Origin: Heyndrickxia coagulans DSM 1 = ATCC 7050 | GTDB lineage: Bacteria > Bacillota > Bacilli > Bacillales > Bacillaceae_C | NCBI RefSeq assembly: GCF_000290615.1 | Contig: NZ_ALAS01000239.1 | Span: 1-45,064, forward strand | Direction: 5' to 3' | Length of the DNA: 45,064 bases | Part shown: positions 25,801 to 33,569 of the stretch, piece after piece | Position numbering within the stretch: position 1 is the first letter of the stretch | How the letters are laid out: each line of letters begins with the position of its first letter | Position numbers and translations under genes: made by a program | The notes under the pieces: generated by a model | Database searches by the model: none | Told to the model about the DNA's origin: nothing | The model's input: only the letters and a program-made list of their open reading frames with translations

Positions 25801-27543
25801 TTAAAGCATACGGTTTACGAGATTCATCACTTCATCGCTTAGGCGTTTGTTCCGTTGTTCGCTCTCCGCGAGACTGCCCGCTTTCACGCCAAAGTAGAAC
25901 TTCACTTTCGGTTCTGTTCCGGACGGGCGCATGCAGAACCATGAACCGTCTTCAAGGAAAAATTTCAGTACATTGGACTTTGGCAGTTCAATTTTTGACG
26001 TTTCTCCTGTTTTGGCGTTGGTCCGCACTTGCGATTGATAATCCTCACGGGCGGATACCGGGATGCCCGCCACTTCTGTTAACGGATGGGCACGGAAGTC
26101 GGCAAGGATGCCGGCAATTTTTTCCGATCCTTCTTTTCCTTTCAGGGTGAGCGATGTTAAGGATTCCTTATAGTAGCCGTACTGTTCGAAAATGTCGAGC
26201 AGGCCTTCATACAATGTTTTTCCCATCGACTTATAGTAAGCGGCCACTTCAGCAGCAAGGACCGCCGACTGCACCGCATCTTTATCGCGCACAAAATCGC
26301 CGATTAAATAACCGTAGCTTTCTTCATACCCAAATAAGAAAGTATGAGCACCGGTTTTTTCAAACTCTTTGATTTTTTCACCGATGAATTTAAAACCGGT
26401 CAAAGTGTCGATGGTCGGGATGCCGAAAGACCGGGCAATATCGCGGCCGATTTCAGACGTTACAATCGTTTTGATGACAATACCGTTTTCCGGCAGAGTC
26501 CCTTGCTTTTGTTTTTGTGTTAAAAGATAATGGAGAAGTAATGCGCCTGTCTGGTTGCCGGTTAAAACCTCGTATTTTCCTTCATGGTTTTTTACGGCAA
26601 CGCCGAGGCGGTCAGTGTCCGGATCCGTGCCAAGCAAAATGTCCGCGCCGATTTCTTCGCCGTAGCGGATGGCAAGTTCAAAAGCGGCATGTTCTTCCGG
26701 ATTTGGCGATTTTACTGTTGAGAACTCGGAATCCGGCAGCTCCTGTTCTTTTACAACGGTGACGTTTTGAAAACCAAAATTTTCAAGGCCGCGGCGGACC
26801 GGGAGATTGCCTGTCCCGTGCAGCGGCGTGTAGACGATTTTAAAAGAATCTGCAACCGAGCTGATCACTTCCTTGTTTTGGCGGAGTTTGATGAGCTGGT
26901 CCTGGTAAGCTTTGTCTACATTTTCGCCGATATAAACGAGCAAGCCTTTTTCGATCAGATCCTTTTCTTCGCCGACTTCGACAAGCAGCTCATTTTCGAC
27001 ACGGTTCACATAGCCTGTCAGTTCGTCCGCTTCTTTTGGCGGCATTTGCCCGCCATCCGGCCCGTAAACTTTGTAGCCGTTGTATTCTTTCGGGTTATGG
27101 CTCGCTGTAATGACAACGCCGGCATAAGCGTTCAAGTACCGGACCGCAAATGACAAAAGCGGCGTCGGATGGAGGGAATCAAATAAATAGGCTTTGATCC
27201 CGTGCTTTCCGAGCGTTTTTGCGGTTTCAAGGGCAAACTCCGGCGATTTGCGCCTTGAATCGTAGGCGATCGCAACCCCACGGTTTATAGCTTCTTCCCC
27301 CTGGTCGAGAATGAAGTTTGCCAGCCCTTCTGATGCTTTCCGGACTGTATAAATATTCATGCGGTTCGTGCCGGCGCCCAGTTCCCCGCGCATACCGCCC
27401 GTTCCGAACTCAAGGTTTTTATAAAAGCGGTCTTCCAGATTTTTTTCATCCCCGTTTACGCCGGATAGTTCTGCTTTTAATGCGGCATCCAGCTCTGCAA
27501 AGCGGTTCCATTTTTCATAAGAAGTTTTCCAATCAGTGCTCAT
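25801..27543 (-). CDS. pgcA: Alpha-phosphoglucomutase
   Basis: Interconverts glucose-6-phosphate and alpha-glucose-1-phosphate, feeding UDP-glucose for wall teichoic acid and glycolipid synthesis. Four alpha-phosphohexomutase landmarks appear in order: FGTGGMRG near residue 46-53, the phosphoserine loop [13 protein letters not shown] near 143-155, the metal loop [10 protein letters not shown] near 305-314, the sugar loop [11 protein letters not shown] near 408-418, and the phosphate-binding MRPSGTEPK near 543-551. ATG at 27543 lies 5-6 bases after GGAGG; an upstream ATG/ATT-rich extension to 27576 has none. 580 aa is almost exactly the B. subtilis PgcA length. Single-gene unit. Confidence 0.95.
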   Translation of the reverse strand: MSTDWKTSYEKWNRFAELDAALKAELSGVNGDEKNLEDRFYKNLEFGTGGMRGELGAGTNRMNIYTVRKASEGLANFILDQGEEAINRGVAIAYDSRRKSPEFALETAKTLGKHGIKAYLFDSLHPTPLLSFAVRYLNAYAGVVITASHNPKEYNGYKVYGPDGGQMPPKEADELTGYVNRVENELLVEVGEEKDLIEKGLLVYIGENVDKAYQDQLIKLRQNKEVISSVADSFKIVYTPLHGTGNLPVRRGLENFGFQNVTVVKEQELPDSEFSTVKSPNPEEHAAFELAIRYGEEIGADILLGTDPDTDRLGVAVKNHEGKYEVLTGNQTGALLLHYLLTQKQKQGTLPENGIVIKTIVTSEIGRDIARSFGIPTIDTLTGFKFIGEKIKEFEKTGAHTFLFGYEESYGYLIGDFVRDKDAVQSAVLAAEVAAYYKSMGKTLYEGLLDIFEQYGYYKESLTSLTLKGKEGSEKIAGILADFRAHPLTEVAGIPVSAREDYQSQVRTNAKTGETSKIELPKSNVLKFFLEDGSWFCMRPSGTEPKVKFYFGVKAGSLAESEQRNKRLSDEVMNLVNRML

Positions 27544-27731
27544 GTTGGCCTCCTGTAAAAAATTTTCTATTTCCATATTAGCATAAATTTGTTGAAATCC
27601 CAGACCTTAATGCATGAGAAGGCGGATTTTCCCGCATCTAACTTTTATAGCGGCTGGAAAAAACGTTGCTGTAGACCCACCCTGCACTTCATTGTTATGA
27701 TAGAGAAGTAAACCAAATGGAAGTGAAAGCA

Positions 27732-28607
27732 ATGAATGAAGAAAAATACCAAAATTTAAAATTAGGCGAGTACGGCATTATGATCAGCATGGCGGCCTAT
27801 TTAAGCCTGTCGGTGCTGAAACTAGTGATTGCCTTCTATACGGATTCAAACGCCCTGAAGGCAGACGGGCTGAACAATATTACGGACATCCTGTCTTCGA
27901 TCGCCGTCCTGATCGGGCTCCGCCTCTCCCGGAAACCGGCGGACCGCGATCATCCTTACGGGCACTGGAAAGCGGAAAACGTCGCCTCCATGGTTGCTTC
28001 TCTCATTATGGTGGCGGTCGGCATCCAAGTGCTCTATGATGCCATTCTCTCGATTGTGCATGGAAAATCCGAATCCCCGGATATGGCAGCGGCATGGACC
28101 GGGTTACTTTGTGCTGTTGTCATGTTTTTTGTCTATTTGTACAATAAACGGTTATCAAAACGCATCAACAGCCAGGCGGTGCGGGCAAGCGCGATGGATA
28201 ATTTGTCCGATGCCTGGGTGAGTATCGGCGCGAGCATCGGTATCATCGGTTCGCAGTTCCATCTTCCGTGGCTTGACCCGGCGGCTGCGATTGTTGTCGG
28301 CTTATTGATTTGCAAAACCGCCTGGGAAATTTTCCGCGATACTTCCCATCTTTTAACGGACGGATTTGATGAGTCGGAGCTGGAAAATTATAAAGCGAAA
28401 GTATTAAGCGTAGCCGGCGTCCAAAGCGTGAAAGACATTAAAGCGCGGCAGTACGGAAATAATACAGTCATTGATCTTGTCATCGGCGTTGAACCGTCTC
28501 TTGATTTGCGCCATGCCCATGACATTTCAACAAAAGTGGAGAATTCATTGATTCGCGATTGTGAAGTATATGAGGTCATTGTGCATGTAGAGCCGGCGGA
28601 AAGTTAA
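27732..28607 (+). CDS. Cation diffusion facilitator, Mn/Fe-type efflux pump
   Basis: About 291 residues with six membrane helices followed by a cytoplasmic ferredoxin-like domain (from about residue 205; VIVHVEP at the end). Helix 2 carries ADGLNNITD and helix 5 AMDNLSD, so the transport site would be built from N/D-x3-D and D-x3-D. Zinc-specific CDFs have HxxxD in helix 2, so the pattern favours manganese or iron, as in B. subtilis MneP/MneS. A second conserved feature is RDHPYGHWKAEN in the loop after helix 3. I prefer ATG 27732, preceded by GGAAGTGA; an in-frame ATG at 27717 has a weaker GAGAAG. Monocistronic, convergent with the oxidoreductase gene. Confidence 0.88.
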   Translation: MNEEKYQNLKLGEYGIMISMAAYLSLSVLKLVIAFYTDSNALKADGLNNITDILSSIAVLIGLRLSRKPADRDHPYGHWKAENVASMVASLIMVAVGIQVLYDAILSIVHGKSESPDMAAAWTGLLCAVVMFFVYLYNKRLSKRINSQAVRASAMDNLSDAWVSIGASIGIIGSQFHLPWLDPAAAIVVGLLICKTAWEIFRDTSHLLTDGFDESELENYKAKVLSVAGVQSVKDIKARQYGNNTVIDLVIGVEPSLDLRHAHDISTKVENSLIRDCEVYEVIVHVEPAES

Positions 28608-28740
28608 AACCCGGACTCGCAAGCATGCCAGCTGGTAATGGAGGTACATTCGAAGGAAAGGTGAACCCTGGAATGGCGGAATGGCCTCAAGACGCCAGCC
28701 GGTGCCCTTATCCATTCAACCAGCGCTTTTTGCGGTTGTT

Positions 28741-28774
28741 AAAAAGGATGCGCGAGTGCCACGCATCCTTTTTT
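28741..28774. terminator. Bidirectional terminator between CDF and oxidoreductase genes
   Basis: AAAAAGGATGCG (28741-28752) is complementary to CGCATCCTTTTT (28762-28773), a 12-bp stem with A and T flanks. Confidence 0.9.
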
Positions 28775-28775
28775 G

Positions 28776-29762
28776 TTACATTTTTACAATTGTCCGGCCC
28801 TGGAGCTTGCCTTCCAAAATATCCGAAAGTGCGGCCGGGACTTGCTCAAGGCTGATTTCCCGGACAATTTCACTCGTCAAATGTTCCGGTTTGAATTCGC
28901 CGGCAAGTTTTTCCCAAACTTTCACGCGGAGATCCATCGGGCAAAAAACAGAATCAATCCCGATCCAGCTGACGGCCCGCCCGAGAAACGGGGTTACGGT
29001 TGTTTTGACTTCCCTTCCGCCGGTGAGGCCGCTCGTTGCCACCGCCCCGCCGTACTGCAGGGAGCTGATGATGTATTGTGTCGTTTTCCCGCCGACGGGA
29101 TCGACAGCCGCTGCCCATTCCGTTTTGCGGATCGGCCGGTCTTCATGGTCCGTAACGGCTTCCCTGTCAAGGATGCGGGTCGCACCGAGCCGTTTCAAAT
29201 AAGCGTGTGCCTCTTTTTTCCCGGTTGAAGCTGTGACCTCATAACCCCTTTTTGCCAAAATATCGACAGCAACACTGCCGACACCGCCGCTTGCTCCGGC
29301 AACAAGCACCGGCCCTTGTCCCGGTTTGAGCCCGTGGTCTTCCAGTTTTTGCACGGACAGCGCTGCCGTAAAGCCGGCTGTCCCTAAAATCATGGATTCT
29401 CTTAATGTCAGCCCTTTCGGAAGCGGTACCACCCAGGCAGCCGGCACGCGCGCCATTTCACTGAATCCGCCGAAATGCCCGGTGCCCAGCTTGTAACTTG
29501 TGACGATCACTTCATCGCCTTCTTTAAAGCGGCTGTCAGCGGACGCAAGCACCGTCCCTGCCAAATCAATCCCCGGTATAAACGGATAAGATTTGACAAA
29601 GTCCCCTCTCACGCCAACAAGCGCATCTTTGTAATTGACACTTGAATAGGCAACTTTTACGGTGACTTCCGCGTCCGGCAGCCGGCCCGTATCCCATTCC
29701 TGTACGGAGCATGCCGGCTGTGATGCATTTTCCATGACCAACGCACGAAAAGTTTCTTTCAA
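28776..29762 (-). CDS. YhdH/YhfP-family quinone oxidoreductase (MDR superfamily)
   Basis: 328-residue medium-chain dehydrogenase/reductase without the catalytic-zinc ligands. It has YSSVNYKDALVG (near 39-50), IPGIDLAGTV (near 62-71), the NADPH-binding AGASGGVGSVAVDI (near 154-167), and DPVGGKTT near 217. This set matches YhdH/YhfP/AcuI proteins, some of which are acrylyl-CoA reductases; the physiological substrate of YhfP is not established. It starts with TTG 29762, 7-8 bases after AGAGGTG. It lies 16 bases downstream of the HesB-like gene, so the two are an operon. Confidence 0.88.
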   Translation of the reverse strand: MKETFRALVMENASQPACSVQEWDTGRLPDAEVTVKVAYSSVNYKDALVGVRGDFVKSYPFIPGIDLAGTVLASADSRFKEGDEVIVTSYKLGTGHFGGFSEMARVPAAWVVPLPKGLTLRESMILGTAGFTAALSVQKLEDHGLKPGQGPVLVAGASGGVGSVAVDILAKRGYEVTASTGKKEAHAYLKRLGATRILDREAVTDHEDRPIRKTEWAAAVDPVGGKTTQYIISSLQYGGAVATSGLTGGREVKTTVTPFLGRAVSWIGIDSVFCPMDLRVKVWEKLAGEFKPEHLTSEIVREISLEQVPAALSDILEGKLQGRTIVKM

Positions 29763-29778
29763 TGCAAAGCACCTCTTT

Positions 29779-30093
29779 TTACTCGGCTCTTGTCAAGTCA
29801 AGATTGTATTGGTAAACTTCCTGATCTGAAGAAAGTTTGTACCCTTTATTCGGATTGTAATCGATGATGACTTTCTCACCGAGCTGTTTTTGGCTTGCCT
29901 TCGATACAAGGAGCGGAATGCCATAAACTTTAAACAAATCGTCATCTTCCCGTTTATGGTCAATTTTCAAAGAATGTTCAGCGGCAATTGTACAGCTCCC
30001 GACAAAGACCGCCTCAATCCGGATGCCTTCGCCTTCTTGAAATTCAATTTGTTTAAATTGGGAGAGTGCAGCGGGTTTGATATCAATTTCCAT
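29779..30093 (-). CDS. HesB/YneR-like iron-sulfur biosynthesis-family protein
   Basis: 104 residues with the HesB/IscA-like beta-rich fold pattern: N-terminal ITPAAL-type helix start (IKPAALSQFK), GEGIRIEAVFVGSC near 21-34, then VSKASQKQLGEKVIIDYNP near 63-81. Classical A-type Fe-S carriers use three cysteines (one in the middle and a C-terminal CGC); only one Cys is present here and the CGC is absent, so it is the degenerate YneR/YqkB branch with no proven role. ATG at 30093 follows AAAGGTGAG. Own promoter at 30124-30153, and it is followed by the oxidoreductase gene. Confidence 0.8.
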   Translation of the reverse strand: MEIDIKPAALSQFKQIEFQEGEGIRIEAVFVGSCTIAAEHSLKIDHKREDDDLFKVYGIPLLVSKASQKQLGEKVIIDYNPNKGYKLSSDQEVYQYNLDLTRAE

Positions 30094-30123
30094 CTTTCTC
30101 ACCTTTCTTTTACAAATGATTAC

Positions 30124-30153
30124 ATTATCGTACCCGCTTTTCCCTTTTGTAAA
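30124..30153 (-). promoter_or_regulatory. Promoter of the HesB-like/oxidoreductase operon
   Basis: Minus-strand TTTACA (complement of 30148-30153), 18-base spacer, GATAAT (complement of 30124-30129), 30 bases before the start codon. Confidence 0.6.
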
Positions 30154-30246
30154 ACAAAAATTGGCACATCTTTTATCGTTCGGCAAGTGCCGGGCATTCC
30201 CTTCTTTTTTTGGGCACGTGTCTGAATTCCCGCCCTGCACACCCCG

Positions 30247-30273
30247 TTCCTTTTTCCGCACCGGAAAAAGGAA
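30247..30273 (-). terminator. Hairpin directly after the WecG/TagA gene
   Basis: TTCCTTTTTCCG (30247-30258) pairs perfectly with CGGAAAAAGGAA (30262-30273) around a 3-base loop. The stem starts one base past the stop codon. A separate U-run is lacking, but the A/T-rich stem could still terminate. Confidence 0.6.
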
Positions 30274-30274
30274 G

Positions 30275-31000
30275 CTAAGAATGTTTCCATTTATATCGCA
30301 AAATCCGGCATAAAAAGATGAGGCTGCCGACATTCCGCTTCCACAGCCGTTTCGGTTCGCGCAACAGCCGGAACAGCCACTCGATCCGCAATTTCCGGAA
30401 CAGATACGGGGCACGCGGTACGTTTCCGGATGCAAAATCAATAAAAGCGCCGACACCGAGCCGTGCCGTGCAGAAAAGTTCCCGATCGAAGCCGGCAATG
30501 AATTTTTCCTGGAGCGGCACGCCCATTCCGACGATCAGCACATCGGCATGCGAGCGGTTAATCTCCTCTACAATCTCATGGTTTGATTGAAAATAACCGT
30601 GATGGGCGCCGGCAATTTTCAAACCGGGATAGTCCCTGCGGAAATGTTGGATTGCACTTTTCAAATTCGTTTCGGTAGCGCCGAGCACAAATACGGAAAA
30701 GCCGTTTTTTTCACAGCGCTTTAATATTTTCGGCGTCAAGTCGGTACCGTTTAAATTGCCGGCAAGCGGAATATCAAACAGTTTTGCGCCGATTTCAATC
30801 CCGACCCCGTCGTTGAGCAGGTAGTCGGCTTCATTGATAATCCGGTAGTAGTCGCGGTCGGTTTGGGCGATATTGTAACAGTGCGCATTTAAAAAAAACA
30901 CATTGGTTTTAATTCCTTCGTGTACCCGGCTCTCAAATTCGCCCAAAAATTGTTCTTCTGTAATCACGGTCAAATCAATATTGCCAAATGCCTTTTTCAA
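30275..31000 (-). CDS. WecG/TagA/CpsF-family glycosyltransferase
   Basis: GT26-type enzyme that adds ManNAc(A) or a related sugar to a lipid-linked first sugar; TagA makes the teichoic acid linkage unit. Signature pieces are VFFLNAHCYNIAQ near residue 32-44, LLNDGVGIEIGAKLF near 57-71, GTDLTPKIL near 80-88, FVLGATETN near 98-106, VGMGVPLQEKFI near 152-163, and the membrane-binding C-terminal tail RKLRIEWLFRLLREPKRLWKR. I chose TTG at 31000, 9 bases after AAGGAG; the ATG at 31036 has no binding site and falls at the predicted transcription start. Length is then 241 aa, normal for the family. Monocistronic. Confidence 0.88.
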   Translation of the reverse strand: MKKAFGNIDLTVITEEQFLGEFESRVHEGIKTNVFFLNAHCYNIAQTDRDYYRIINEADYLLNDGVGIEIGAKLFDIPLAGNLNGTDLTPKILKRCEKNGFSVFVLGATETNLKSAIQHFRRDYPGLKIAGAHHGYFQSNHEIVEEINRSHADVLIVGMGVPLQEKFIAGFDRELFCTARLGVGAFIDFASGNVPRAPYLFRKLRIEWLFRLLREPKRLWKRNVGSLIFLCRILRYKWKHS

Positions 31001-31040
31001 AACAGTTTTCTCCTTAGCATGTTGAAATGTTTCCATGTTT

Positions 31041-31069
31041 AGTATATACGTTCTGTGCACCGCCGGCAA
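31041..31069 (-). promoter_or_regulatory. Promoter of the WecG/TagA gene
   Basis: Minus-strand TTGCCG (complement of 31064-31069), 17-base spacer, TATACT (complement of 31041-31046). Transcription would begin near 31034, just after the ATG at 31036, which supports the downstream TTG start. No gene is visible between here and 31276. Confidence 0.6.
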
Positions 31070-31276
31070 TTACAAATCCCCGCTCCGCCAACGCCTGTGG
31101 CAAAAAGGGAAGACCCGCAGCATGGGCGATATGCGGTGGAATTTTGGCGTTCCCCGCAGACGGGGGCTACGAAATGAAACTGGATGGAAATCCGGACGTG
31201 AAACAGTTATGTTAAACATTGGAAAATGGCAAGGAAGAGCCGGCCGGGGTTAAAAAGCGGATACATGCCAGCAAAA

Positions 31277-32023
31277 TTAGTACTGGTTTTGCTCCCGGAA
31301 TTCTTTTGGGGTGAGCCCCATATATTTTTTAAAAAGCGAAGTATAGTAGCTTTGGTTGCAAAAATGGAACAGAAGCGCAATTTCAGAAATGGGTATATTC
31401 GTATGGAGCAAAAAATAAATCGACTCTTCAATCCGCTTTTTATTTATATAATCCGTCACCGATACGCCGGTCTCTTTTTTAAACAAGTGGGACAAGTAGC
31501 TCGGATTCAGGTAAACATGTTTTGCCAGCGATTCGAGCGTGACCACCTGTAAAATATTTTCATGAATATATGTCACAGCCATATGAATCGCATGGCTGTA
31601 GCGATGTTCCTGTTTCCTTGCCTGCCGGACGGTTTCCGTAAAATTGCGCATCATGCTGTACTCCAATTCAAACAGCTTTTCCTGCGTCTCCATCCTTTCA
31701 ATCTCCAAAATATGCGCATCGCTGATGTTAAAAGCGGTTTCCGGCGGCACGCCCGCTTCGATCGCCGCCCTCGTGAACAGCGTGCAAATGCAGATGAGAG
31801 AATTACGGAGCGAGCGGACCGGTACTTCCGCAAGTTTTGCCCGCTCCAGCGTATTGATGTTTTTCAAAACGGATTCGGCTGCTTCCACTCTTCCTTCTTT
31901 TACAGCATTCAACAACTGCTTTTCCATCATATAAGGCGGATGCAGAAAATACTCGCGCTGGTGTTCAACGCGGTATGAAAGGTAGCGTTCTATAATGGAT
32001 TTGCTGATGGCAGACTGTTTCAT
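31277..32023 (-). CDS. AraC-family regulator
   Basis: 248 residues. The C-terminal 100 form the double helix-turn-helix AraC domain: VTLESLAKHVYLNPSYLSHLF (near 159-179) and ISEIALLFHFCNQSYYTSLF (near 209-228), ending in KYMGLTPKEFREQ. The N-terminal 140 residues are helical and match the sensor part of YesN/YisR-like regulators, not a cupin. ATG at 32023 has GAGGGG upstream. It is divergent from a sugar ABC importer and second GH65 phosphorylase, with paired direct repeats between them, so it most likely activates that operon in response to its sugar. Effector unknown. Confidence 0.88.
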   Translation of the reverse strand: MKQSAISKSIIERYLSYRVEHQREYFLHPPYMMEKQLLNAVKEGRVEAAESVLKNINTLERAKLAEVPVRSLRNSLICICTLFTRAAIEAGVPPETAFNISDAHILEIERMETQEKLFELEYSMMRNFTETVRQARKQEHRYSHAIHMAVTYIHENILQVVTLESLAKHVYLNPSYLSHLFKKETGVSVTDYINKKRIEESIYFLLHTNIPISEIALLFHFCNQSYYTSLFKKYMGLTPKEFREQNQY

Positions 32024-32038
32024 CGGAGCCGCCCCTCA

Positions 32039-32072
32039 ATCTAAAAATTTTATTATAGATCTAAAGATTTCA
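32039..32072. promoter_or_regulatory. Paired direct repeats, probable AraC-type binding site
   Basis: ATCTAAAAATTTTA (32039-32052) and ATCTAAAGATTTCA (32059-32072) agree at 12 of 14 positions and start 20 bp apart, close to two helical turns, the usual arrangement for AraC half-sites. They lie between the divergent regulator and importer genes. Confidence 0.55.
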
Positions 32073-32079
32073 ATATCAT

Positions 32080-32093
32080 TGTATGCGCATACA
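32080..32093. promoter_or_regulatory. Perfect 14-bp palindrome in the importer promoter region
   Basis: TGTATGCGCATACA is fully symmetric. It falls directly upstream of a -10-like TAATAT (32097-32102), inside the would-be spacer, where a dimeric repressor would block transcription. It does not match the cre consensus (no central NCGN with the right flanks). Confidence 0.5.
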
Positions 32094-32139
32094 TGGTAAT
32101 ATTCAAGTGTAAGCATCAAAACTAAAGGGGGGCTTTAGG

Positions 32140-33384
32140 ATGTGGAAAAAAGCGGGCGTTATTTTGGCAGCGCTTACGCTTGTTGTGGGCGTGCTGGCCG
32201 GCTGCGGCAGCAATTCAAGCTCGAAATCAAGTAAAAGCGGCAGTTCCTCAAAAAAGATTGTGTTAAAATTCGCGGCACAAAATGACAGTACACCTGCGAC
32301 AAAAGCAGTCATTGCAGCTTTTAACAAACAATCGAAAAAGTACCAGGTGAAATGGGTGCAAATGACGAATGACTCGGCACAAATGCACGACCAATTGCTG
32401 ACTTCGCTCTCCAGCGGATCAAGCGAATATGACATCATGTCCATGGACGTTGTATGGGGCGGCGAATTTGCAGGTGCCGGATACCTTGTCCCGATTGACA
32501 AGAAAATGATGGATGCTAATTTGACGAAAGAACAGTTCAATGCCGGTTCGATGGCTTCCGGTAACTATGAAGGGAAACAATATACGCTTCCATTCTTCCC
32601 GGACCTCGGCATTCTGTATTACCGTTCCGATATTGTCAGCAAGGAAGATGCTGCGAAACTCGAAAGCGGGGACTACACCTATAAAGAACTCGGGGACATG
32701 GCTGCAAAATATGCCGGCAAAAACGGAACGACAAACGGTTTTGTTTATCAATCCAAACAATATGAAGGCTTAACCGTCAATGTGACAGAATTCACGAATC
32801 ATTATAAAGATATCAAAGGCGGCCTTGAGACGATGTATCAATTTACAAAAGCAGCATGGGCGCCAAAAGATTTGCTAAACTATATGGAACAACAAACGCT
32901 GGACAGCTTTGCGCAAGGAAAATCTGTCTTCGCGCGGAACTGGCCGTACCAGTATGGCACCATTAAAACTGGCGGAGAAGGCGTAAAAGTGGACATCAAA
33001 AATGTTGGCATTGCCCCGCTTCCAAACGGCGGCGCTGTCGGCGGCTGGCTTCTCGGCATCAACAAAAACTCAAAACATGTAGAAGGCGCATGGGAGTTTG
33101 TAAAATTCGTAGCCGGCAAAAAAGGGCAGAAGATTATGTCCACAAAAGGCGGTTACCTGCCGGGATATAATGATTTGCTGAATGATCCTGATGTCCAAAA
33201 ACAAAACAAAATGCTGACCATGCCGGGCTTCCAAAAAGCATTGAAAACGACGATTGCCCGCCCGGTATCCGCGAAGTACAGCAAAGTATCCGACACGATC
33301 CAAATTGCGGCCCACAAATATTTAAGCACAGGCCAAAATCTGGATGATGCAGCCAAAACGATCCAGGACGCAGCAGGCGAATAA
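32140..33384 (+). CDS. Sugar ABC transporter, substrate-binding lipoprotein (MalE-like)
   Basis: 414 residues. Signal peptide with lipobox VLAGC (Cys near 22) and a Ser/Lys linker, then a type I sugar-binding protein of the MalE class: AAQNDSTPATKAVIAAFNKQ near 46-65, SSEYDIMSMDVVWGGEFAG near 96-114, FPDLGILYYRSDI near 150-162, GGWLLGINKNSKH near 300-312. It captures an oligosaccharide or disaccharide outside the membrane. ATG at 32140 follows a G-rich AAAGGGGGG. It is the first gene of the importer operon, separated from the permeases by a terminator that probably allows readthrough, giving more binding protein than permease. Substrate inferred to be a glucose disaccharide from the downstream GH65 enzyme. 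Confidence 0.9.
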   Translation: MWKKAGVILAALTLVVGVLAGCGSNSSSKSSKSGSSSKKIVLKFAAQNDSTPATKAVIAAFNKQSKKYQVKWVQMTNDSAQMHDQLLTSLSSGSSEYDIMSMDVVWGGEFAGAGYLVPIDKKMMDANLTKEQFNAGSMASGNYEGKQYTLPFFPDLGILYYRSDIVSKEDAAKLESGDYTYKELGDMAAKYAGKNGTTNGFVYQSKQYEGLTVNVTEFTNHYKDIKGGLETMYQFTKAAWAPKDLLNYMEQQTLDSFAQGKSVFARNWPYQYGTIKTGGEGVKVDIKNVGIAPLPNGGAVGGWLLGINKNSKHVEGAWEFVKFVAGKKGQKIMSTKGGYLPGYNDLLNDPDVQKQNKMLTMPGFQKALKTTIARPVSAKYSKVSDTIQIAAHKYLSTGQNLDDAAKTIQDAAGE

Positions 33385-33462
33385 GCAACCGTCCAGGGGC
33401 GCGTTTTACTCCCTTTCCGTCCCCGGGCGCCTGCTTTTCATAATGGTTTGATATCGGCGAAA

Positions 33463-33487
33463 GGCTCTATTCAATAGAGCCTTTTTT
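33463..33487 (+). terminator. Intra-operon terminator between binding protein and permeases
   Basis: GGCTCTAT (33463-33470) pairs with ATAGAGCC (33474-33481), followed by six Ts. It lies 80 bases past the binding-protein stop and 83 before the permease start, with no new promoter evident, so partial readthrough is likely. Confidence 0.8.
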
Positions 33488-33569
33488 AAAAAGATATGAG
33501 GGGGCGCTGCATAAACTGTGCATCCTCCGTACGGGAAGAAACATTACGGTGAAAAGAGGTGCCAGCATC

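Noticed and set aside
29779-30498. Long frame extending the HesB-like protein to 239 residues
   Set aside because: The upstream part passes through the promoter and hairpin and into the WecG/TagA gene; the 104-residue form has the proper start signals.
31035-31253. 72-codon plus-strand frame between the WecG/TagA and AraC genes
   Set aside because: Overlaps the WecG/TagA promoter in antisense, has no ribosome binding site and no family resemblance.
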